64,000 bases of DNA, from positions 5,939,145-6,003,144 of the forward strand of contig NZ_CP113116.1 of the NCBI RefSeq assembly GCF_026625985.1. The letters are read 5' to 3'. The notes under the pieces were generated by a model. The model had not been told where the DNA came from and did not search any database. It worked only from the letters and a program-made list of their open reading frames with translations. The position numbers and the translations under genes were made by a program. This DNA is from Mycobacterium sp. Aquia_213 (GTDB lineage Bacteria; Actinomycetota; Actinomycetes; Mycobacteriales; Mycobacteriaceae). Position 1 is the stretch's first letter. Each line of letters begins with the position of its first letter. Positions 58,208-64,000 of the stretch are shown piece by piece.

Positions 58208-60727
58208 CTAGCTCTCCGACTCCTCGACGCCGTCGATTTCCTCGGTGTCCTCGTCGGCGCTTTCCTCGGCATTGCGGGCAATGGCCAACAGTGTGTCGCC
58301 CTCACCCAGGTTCATCAACCGAACGCCCTTGGTCTGCCGTCCGGCCTTGCGGACCTGGCGCGCCCTGGTGCGGATGACGCCGCCGCCCGAGGTGATCGCG
58401 TACAACTCGCTGTCGTCGTCGACGATCAACGCCCCCACCAGACTGCCACGCCGGCGGTCGTATTGAACGGTCAGAACTCCCTTGCCGCCGCGGCCCTGCA
58501 CCGGGTACTCCTCGATCGCGGTGCGCTTGGCGTAGCCACCGGCCGTAGCGACCAACAGGAACATGCCTTCCTGCACCACATTCAGCGACAGCAGCCGGTC
58601 GTCCTCGTTGAATCGCATGCCCTGCACGCCGGACGTCGCGCGGCCCATCGGTCGCAGCGCCTCGTCGGTCGCCGAGAACCTGATGGACTGCCCATTGGCC
58701 GACACCAGCAGCAGATCCTCCTCGGCCGAGCACAGCACGGCACCGACCAGCTCGTCGCCGTCGCGCAGGTTGACCGCGACGATCCCACCCGAACGGTTGG
58801 AGTCGAAGTCGGTCAACTTGGACTTTTTGACCAGACCGTTCTTGGTGGCCAACACCAGATACGGCGCATCCTCGTAGCTCTTGATCTGGATGACCTGGGC
58901 GATGCGTTCCTCGGGCTGGAAGGCCAGCAGGTTGGCGACGTGCTGCCCGCGCGCCGTGCGGGACGCCTCCGGCAGGTCGTACGCCTTGGCCCGGTACACC
59001 CGGCCCTGGGTGGTGAAGAACAGGATCCAGTCATGCGTCGAGGACACGAAGAAGTGCGCGACGATGTCGTCCTGTTTGAGGCCGGCCCCTTGCACCCCCT
59101 TACCGCCGCGCTTCTGGCTGCGGTAGAGGTCGGACTTTGTCCGTTTCGCGTAGCCGGTCTCGGTGATCGTGACGACGACCTCTTCGCGGGCGATCAGGTC
59201 CTCATCGGCGACATCACCGTCGGCCGGGATGATGCGGGTACGCCGGTCGTCGCCGTACTTCTCGACGAGCTCGGCGAGCTCGTCGTGCACGATGGCGCGC
59301 TGCCGCTCCGGCTTGGCCAGGATGTCTTCGAGGTCGGCGATCTCGGCCTCGATCTTGGCCAGGTCGTCGACGATGCGCTGCCGCTCCAGGGCCGCGAGCC
59401 GGCGCAGCTGCATGTCCAGGATGGCCTGGGCCTGGATCTCGTCGATGTCGAGCAACTCGATCAAACCGGCCCGCGCGATGTCGACCGTCTCGGACGCCCG
59501 GATCAAGGCGATGACTTCGTCGAGTGCATCGAGCGCTTTGACCAGACCGCGCAGAATATGGGCCCGCTCGTTGGCTTTTCGCAGCCGGTAGGTGGTGCGG
59601 CGAATGATCACGTCGAGTTGGTGTTCGACGTAAAGGCGGATCATCTGGTCCAGGCGCAGCGTGCGCGGCACTCCGTCGACGATGGACAGCATGTTGGCGC
59701 CGAAGCTGGTCTGTAACTGGGTGTGCTTGTAGAGGTTGTTCAGCACTACCTTGGCGACGGCATCGCGCTTTACCTCGACGACGATCCGCAAACCCACCCG
59801 GTCGCTGGATTGGTCCTCGATGTTGGAGATCCCGGCGAGCCGGCCATCGCGGACCTGCTCGGCGATCGAGGTGATGAAGTTGTCGTGGTTGACCTGATAG
59901 GGCAGCTCGGTGATGACGAGCATGGTGCGGCCCCGCGAGTCTTCCTCGATCTCGACCACACCGCGCATCCGGATCGAACCCCGGCCGGTGGTGTACGCGT
60001 CGTGGATACCCTGCGATCCGACGATCAGACCGTAGGTAGGGAAGTCCGGGCCCTTGACCCGCTCGCAGACCGCGGCCAGGGTGGCCTCTTCATCGGCGTC
60101 GAAATTGTCCAGGCACCAGAACACCGCCTCGGCCAGCTCGCGCAGGTTGTGTGGCGGCATGTTGGTGGCCATGCCGACCGCGATACCGCCGGAGCCGTTG
60201 GCCAGCAGGTTGGGGAACCGGCTCGGCAGAACGGTCGGTTCCTGTACCCGGCCGTCATAGTTCGGAATGAAATCGACTGTCTCCTCGTCGATTTCACGCA
60301 GCATTTCCATCGCCAACGGCGTCAGCCGGGCCTCGGTGTACCGCATGGCGGCCGGCGGGTCGTTACCCGGCGATCCGAAGTTGCCCTGGCCGTCGACCAG
60401 CGGGTAGCGCAGCGACCACGGCTGGGCCATCCGGACCAGGGTGTCGTAGATCGACGAGTCGCCGTGTGGGTGGTAGTTGCCCATGGTCTCGGCCACTGAC
60501 CGCGCCGATTTGGCGTGGCCGCGGTCGGGACGGAATCCCGAGTCGTACATGGCATACAGCACCCGGCGGTGCACCGGCTTGAGGCCGTCGCGCACCTCCG
60601 GCAGCGCGCGGCCCACGATCACACTCATCGCGTAATCGATGTAGCTGCGCTGCATCTCCTGCTGAATGTCAACCGGTTCGATCCGGTCGAGGGAGTCGTC
60701 TCCCGGTGGCAGCGTGGTGTCAGTCAT
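58208..60727 (-). CDS. gyrA: DNA gyrase subunit A
   Basis: An 839-residue type IIA topoisomerase subunit that introduces negative supercoils with GyrB. The active-site Tyr is in AAMRYTEARLTP, the quinolone region is NYHPHGDSSIYDTLVRMAQP, and the GyrA box is QKRGGKGVQG. The six-bladed C-terminal DNA-wrapping domain follows, with an acidic tail (ESADEDTEEIDGVEE). There is no intein. Ser91 (codon 60455-60457) corresponds to Ala90 of M. tuberculosis. 41 bases separate it from gyrB, so the pair is co-transcribed. Confidence 0.98.
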   Translation of the reverse strand: MTDTTLPPGDDSLDRIEPVDIQQEMQRSYIDYAMSVIVGRALPEVRDGLKPVHRRVLYAMYDSGFRPDRGHAKSARSVAETMGNYHPHGDSSIYDTLVRMAQPWSLRYPLVDGQGNFGSPGNDPPAAMRYTEARLTPLAMEMLREIDEETVDFIPNYDGRVQEPTVLPSRFPNLLANGSGGIAVGMATNMPPHNLRELAEAVFWCLDNFDADEEATLAAVCERVKGPDFPTYGLIVGSQGIHDAYTTGRGSIRMRGVVEIEEDSRGRTMLVITELPYQVNHDNFITSIAEQVRDGRLAGISNIEDQSSDRVGLRIVVEVKRDAVAKVVLNNLYKHTQLQTSFGANMLSIVDGVPRTLRLDQMIRLYVEHQLDVIIRRTTYRLRKANERAHILRGLVKALDALDEVIALIRASETVDIARAGLIELLDIDEIQAQAILDMQLRRLAALERQRIVDDLAKIEAEIADLEDILAKPERQRAIVHDELAELVEKYGDDRRTRIIPADGDVADEDLIAREEVVVTITETGYAKRTKSDLYRSQKRGGKGVQGAGLKQDDIVAHFFVSSTHDWILFFTTQGRVYRAKAYDLPEASRTARGQHVANLLAFQPEERIAQVIQIKSYEDAPYLVLATKNGLVKKSKLTDFDSNRSGGIVAVNLRDGDELVGAVLCSAEEDLLLVSANGQSIRFSATDEALRPMGRATSGVQGMRFNEDDRLLSLNVVQEGMFLLVATAGGYAKRTAIEEYPVQGRGGKGVLTVQYDRRRGSLVGALIVDDDSELYAITSGGGVIRTRARQVRKAGRQTKGVRLMNLGEGDTLLAIARNAEESADEDTEEIDGVEESES

Positions 60728-60768
60728 GTAGTCCTCGTTGGTCGGTCAACGGTGGCCGGTCTGATTGC

Positions 60769-62802
60769 TCAGACGTCCAGGAAACGAACATCCTTGGCAT
60801 TACGGGTGATAAAGCTGCGGCGCGCGTCGACGTCCTCGCCCATCAGAATGGAGAACAACTCGTCGGCGGCGGCGGCATCGTCGAGGGTGACCTGGCGCAG
60901 CACCCGGACGCTGGGATCCATCGTGGTTTCCCACAATTCCTTGGCGTCCATCTCGCCCAGACCTTTGTAGCGCTGGATGCCGTCGTCCTTGTTGATCTTC
61001 TTGCCGGCCTTCTGCCCCGCCTCGAGCAGGCCGTCGCGTTCGCGGTCGGAGTAGGCGAATTCGGGATCGCTGCGTTGCCACTTCAACTTGTACAGCGGCG
61101 GCTGCGCTAAGAACACGTGGCCGTGTTCGATCAGCGGCCGCATGAAGCGGAACAGCAACGTCAACAACAGCGTCGAGATGTGCTGGCCGTCAACGTCGGC
61201 GTCGGCCATCAGCACGATCTTGTGATACCGCAGTTTGGTGATGTCGAACTCGTCATGGATGCCGGTGCCCAGCGCGGTGATAATCGCCTGCACCTCAGTG
61301 TTTTTCAGGACACGGTCGATGCGCGCCTTTTCCACGTTGATGATCTTGCCGCGCAGCGGCAGAATCGCCTGGAACATCGAGTCGCGGCCACTCTTAGCCG
61401 AGCCGCCGGCCGAATCGCCCTCCACCACATACAGTTCCGACTTGCGCGGGTCCGTCGAACGGCAGTCCGCCAACTTGCCCGGCAGTCCGCCCAAATCGGT
61501 CGCGCTCTTGCGCCGCACCAACTCTCGTGCCTTACGCGCGGCCATCCGCGCTTGTGCCGAGGACACCGCCTTATTCACAACGGTTTTAGCTTCCGAAGGG
61601 TTGGCCTCGAACCAGTGCGTGAGCTGTTCGTTGCAGACCTTCTGCACGAACGACTTGACTTCGGTGTTGCCCAGCTTGGTTTTGGTCTGCCCCTCGAACT
61701 GCGGTTCGGCGACCTTGACCGAGATCACCGCGGCCAGGCCTTCACGAATGTCGTCGCCGGTGAGGTTGGCGTCTTTTTCTTTCAGCAGCTTCTTGTCTTT
61801 GGCGTACTTGTTCACCACCGACGTCAGCGCGCTGCGGAAGCCCTCTTCGTGGGTGCCGCCCTCGTGGGTGTTGATCGTGTTGGCGAAGGTGTGCACCGAC
61901 TCCGAATACCCGCCGTTCCATTGCATCGCGATCTCGACCTCGTGGCCGGTGCCTTTGCCGTCGAAATCGATGATGCTCTGCTGGATCGGACTTTTGGTGC
62001 GGTTGATGTGTTTGACGAAGTCCACCAAACCGCCCGGGTAGTGGAACGTGCGGCGCTTGACCTTGTGCGGGCCCTTCGACTCGGCGGCCTTCTCTTCGGC
62101 GGATTTGGGCGCCTCGGCGGTGTCGCTGACCACCTCGTCGACGACGTCTTCCTGCGCCACCCGCTCGTCAGTGAGGTTGATCGTCAAGCCCTTGTTCAGA
62201 AATGCCATTTCCTGCAGCCGGCGCGCCACCGTCTCGAAGTCGTACTCGGTCGTTTCGAAGATCTCGGGATCGGCCCAGAACCTGATGGTGGTTCCGGTCT
62301 TCTTGGTGGCCTCACCCTGTTTCAACGTTCCGGGCAGCGCGCGCTCGTAGTACTGCGACCACTCGTGGCCGTCGCGGGAAATGTCCACCTCGAGTCGCCG
62401 CGACAGGGCGTTGACCACCGACACACCCACACCGTGCAATCCGCCGCTGACCGTGTAGCCGCTGTTCTCCCCGCCGAACTTGCCGCCGGCGTGCAGTTGG
62501 GTCATCACCACGTCGACGGTGGGGGCGCCGGTGGAGTGCATCGCGACCGGGATGCCGCGGCCGTCGTCGACGACCTCGACGCCGCCGTCCTCGAGGATGC
62601 GCACATCGACCTGGCTGGCATAGCCGGCCATCGCCTCGTCCACCGAGTTGTCGACCACCTCCCAAATGAGGTGGTGCAGACCTCGCTCACCGGTAGACCC
62701 GATGTACATGCCGGGGCGTTTGCGGACGGCCTCCAGCCCCTCGAGCACGGTGATCGCTGAAGCGCCGTATTCGTCTTGCGCCTTCTTCTTCTGGGCAGCC
62801 AC
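60769..62802 (-). CDS. gyrB: DNA gyrase subunit B
   Basis: A 677-residue subunit. The N-terminal GHKL ATPase has EVVDNSVDEAMAGYA and VVDDGRGIPVAMHSTG, and GGLHGVGVSVVNALS binds ATP. The transducer domain and TOPRIM follow, with YVVEGDSAGGSAKSGRD and LMADADVDGQHISTL (the metal-binding Glu and DxD). The quinolone region is unaltered. The GTG start at 62802 has AAGGAGAG 12 bases upstream, giving the shorter form also accepted for M. tuberculosis (675). Confidence 0.98.
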   Translation of the reverse strand: MAAQKKKAQDEYGASAITVLEGLEAVRKRPGMYIGSTGERGLHHLIWEVVDNSVDEAMAGYASQVDVRILEDGGVEVVDDGRGIPVAMHSTGAPTVDVVMTQLHAGGKFGGENSGYTVSGGLHGVGVSVVNALSRRLEVDISRDGHEWSQYYERALPGTLKQGEATKKTGTTIRFWADPEIFETTEYDFETVARRLQEMAFLNKGLTINLTDERVAQEDVVDEVVSDTAEAPKSAEEKAAESKGPHKVKRRTFHYPGGLVDFVKHINRTKSPIQQSIIDFDGKGTGHEVEIAMQWNGGYSESVHTFANTINTHEGGTHEEGFRSALTSVVNKYAKDKKLLKEKDANLTGDDIREGLAAVISVKVAEPQFEGQTKTKLGNTEVKSFVQKVCNEQLTHWFEANPSEAKTVVNKAVSSAQARMAARKARELVRRKSATDLGGLPGKLADCRSTDPRKSELYVVEGDSAGGSAKSGRDSMFQAILPLRGKIINVEKARIDRVLKNTEVQAIITALGTGIHDEFDITKLRYHKIVLMADADVDGQHISTLLLTLLFRFMRPLIEHGHVFLAQPPLYKLKWQRSDPEFAYSDRERDGLLEAGQKAGKKINKDDGIQRYKGLGEMDAKELWETTMDPSVRVLRQVTLDDAAAADELFSILMGEDVDARRSFITRNAKDVRFLDV

Positions 62803-62867
62803 GGTCGGAATGCTCTCCTTGGGGTTTCATGCGGGCGGTTCGGTCACCGCAGCAGTCGCATGTCTCC

Positions 62868-62873
62868 ACTCTA
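62868..62873 (-). promoter_or_regulatory. Candidate -10 element of the gyrBA promoter
   Basis: TAGAGT on the minus strand, about 65 bases before the gyrB start. The -35 region is weak, which would suit a promoter that senses supercoiling. The 266-base gap 62803-63068 shows no other clear element. Confidence 0.35.
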
Positions 62874-63068
62874 CCGTCATCGGGGTTCTGGACCGATTTT
62901 CTGGGCGCGTTTCTACCTATCTGGACGCGCCGTGCGCTTAATTTCTCTATTGACGCCGCGTCCGGACGTGCGTGACGGAGGTTCGTTTCGTTCTCGCGGA
63001 TCTGAGAGGGCTAACCTTGACGTCTTGTTGACGGTGTGTCGCCGGCGCCGACGAACCCCTCAATTGTG

Positions 63069-63632
63069 TCAGCCGTAGGTGTCGCGCGGCCCTCGACCGG
63101 AGATGTGTCGGGGCCCCTTCCGCCAGGACGGCGCGGCCGGCCCGGTGATTTTCAGCGATGTCACCACGCCGTTACCCACCGCAGCGGCGATCTTGGCCAA
63201 CAACTGCGCCTGGATCATCCGCAATTGCGTGGCCCAGGCGGTGGATTCGGCCGCCACGCTGAGCACCCCCTCGCTCAGCGCGGTCGGAGTCGCGTGATCG
63301 GCGATCTGATGACCCACCACCGCCGGCCAGTGGCCGAGCACCGTGCCCTCGGCGACGCGCCCCGACCAGCCGCGCTTTTTGGCGACGTCGCGGGCGACCC
63401 TTCCCATCGGTTGCGGATCGCGAACGTCGGGTCCCGGACCCGACCACCGACGCCGCTGGCCGGCAACGCGACGTGGCGCGGGATTACTTCCGCGCCCGCG
63501 CCCGGCGTCCTTGCCCTGCGCTCGCGCCGCGGCGCGAGCCTCTTCGAGGGTGCGTCGCACCAAGTCGATACCGCTGAGCCCATTCGGCGGTTCGGGCGGA
63601 GCCGCGTCCGATTCGTCGTCGGGGCCGGTCAT
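63069..63632 (-). CDS. dciA: DciA-type replicative helicase loader (DUF721), Rv0004-like
   Basis: A 187-residue protein. A disordered, basic N-terminus (about 1-85) includes RRTLEEARAAARAQGKDAGR. The C-terminal DUF721 domain (90-187) has WPAVVGHQIADHATPTALSE, LSVAAESTAWATQLRMIQ and AKIAAAVGNGVVTSLKITGP. DUF721/DciA proteins load or regulate DnaB in bacteria without DnaC. M. tuberculosis Rv0004 has the same length. The ATG overlaps the recF stop by 4 bases. Confidence 0.92.
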   Translation of the reverse strand: MTGPDDESDAAPPEPPNGLSGIDLVRRTLEEARAAARAQGKDAGRGRGSNPAPRRVAGQRRRWSGPGPDVRDPQPMGRVARDVAKKRGWSGRVAEGTVLGHWPAVVGHQIADHATPTALSEGVLSVAAESTAWATQLRMIQAQLLAKIAAAVGNGVVTSLKITGPAAPSWRKGPRHISGRGPRDTYG

Positions 63633-64000
63633 GGTTGCATCACCGAAACCCGTCCGGTGTCATCGTCTTGCAAGTCGATGTGCACCCGCCTAGCGTCCCA
63701 GCCGGCCGGGATATCTTCCAGTACCGCCGCGGTTATCAACACTTGTTCCGCCGATTCCGCCACGGCGGCCAAGGCGCGGCGGCGGGCCGCGTCGAGTTCG
63801 GCGAACACGTCGTCGAGCAACAACACCGGCTCACTGCCATCGGCACGCAACAACTCGTAGGCGGCCAGCCGGAGCGCGATCGCAAAGGACCACGATTCGC
63901 CATGGCTGGCAAAGCCTTTCGCGGGTTGATCACCGAGGCGCAGCTCCAAGTCGTCGCGGTGCGGGCCCACGAGACACACCCCGCGTTCCAATTCGGCGCC
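63629..64000 (-). CDS. recF: Recombination protein RecF, C-terminal part, 5' end outside the window
   Basis: The frame is open at the right edge; 123 residues remain. Visible RecF features are ERGVCLVGPHRDDLEL, the ABC-type signature region FASHGESWSFAIALRLA and Walker B VLLLDDVFAELDAARR. The N-terminal Walker A is not in the window. RecF is an SMC-like ATPase that helps load RecA at gaps, and it sits between dnaN and dciA in mycobacteria. Confidence 0.95.
   Translation of the reverse strand, partial: GAELERGVCLVGPHRDDLELRLGDQPAKGFASHGESWSFAIALRLAAYELLRADGSEPVLLLDDVFAELDAARRRALAAVAESAEQVLITAAVLEDIPAGWDARRVHIDLQDDDTGRVSVMQP

Noticed and set aside
58208..60727. Intein in gyrA, known in several mycobacteria
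   Set aside because: Length is 839 residues and the sequence around the catalytic Tyr is uninterrupted.
61117..62760. 547-residue antisense frame over gyrB
   Set aside because: gyrB is unmistakable on the other strand and the antisense product shows no family features.

Overview
The window is chromosomal DNA from a high-GC actinobacterium. Gene content and order identify it as a Mycobacterium, probably a non-tuberculous species. Read backwards from the right edge it is the classical origin-proximal mycobacterial order: recF, dciA, gyrB, gyrA, a DUF3566 protein, tRNA-Ile, tRNA-Ala, cwsA, ppiA, crgA, trpG/pabA, pknB-pknA-pbpA-rodA-pstP-fhaB-fhaA, tRNA-Leu, whiB5, relatives of M. tuberculosis Rv0023-Rv0029, then relatives of Rv0036c-Rv0045c around leuS. 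Homolog names are from recall of the M. tuberculosis map; no search was run.

Left part (1-18 kb): a three-gene sulfotransferase / TIM-barrel / DUF1214 run next to an Rv0045c-like hydrolase, an F420-type oxidoreductase, a GntR regulator, a fused amino-acid ABC transporter with its ATPase, a MarR regulator, an SDR enzyme, leuS, mtc28, membrane proteins, a bile-acid-symporter-like protein, a YqgE protein, an MFS transporter and a DinB-like protein. The ABC transporter and the SDR sit between genes that I remember as adjacent in M. tuberculosis.

Middle (18-36 kb) is the most interesting region. It holds a compact type VII secretion (ESX) module on the minus strand: patatin-like membrane protein, YbaB/EspL-like protein, EccB, fused EccC, PE-like and PPE. 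EccD, EccE, MycP, EccA, EspG and a WXG100 pair are all absent. Directly upstream on the same strand lie ESX-accessory-type genes: an XRE regulator, an NlpC/P60 protein, two Rv0025/Rv0026-type proteins, EspC-like and EspH-like proteins, an Rv0029-like protein with three phosphosite-like repeats, and small proteins. whiB5 is divergent at the far end across an intergenic region with two long direct repeats. The whole looks like an ESX locus of which M. tuberculosis would keep only the accessory half.

Right part (36-64 kb): an inserted acyl-CoA dehydrogenase-pirin-GNAT set, a lone PPE-SVP protein ending in a SHOCT-like helix pair, and an SCO6745-family protein. Then come tRNA-Leu and the tightly coupled cell-wall/phosphosignalling operon fhaA to pknB, trpG/pabA, division proteins (crgA, cwsA), ppiA, small secreted proteins, two tRNAs with a small DLW-39-like protein between them, DUF3566, gyrA and gyrB, dciA and the 3' end of recF. 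GyrA has Ser where M. tuberculosis has Ala90.
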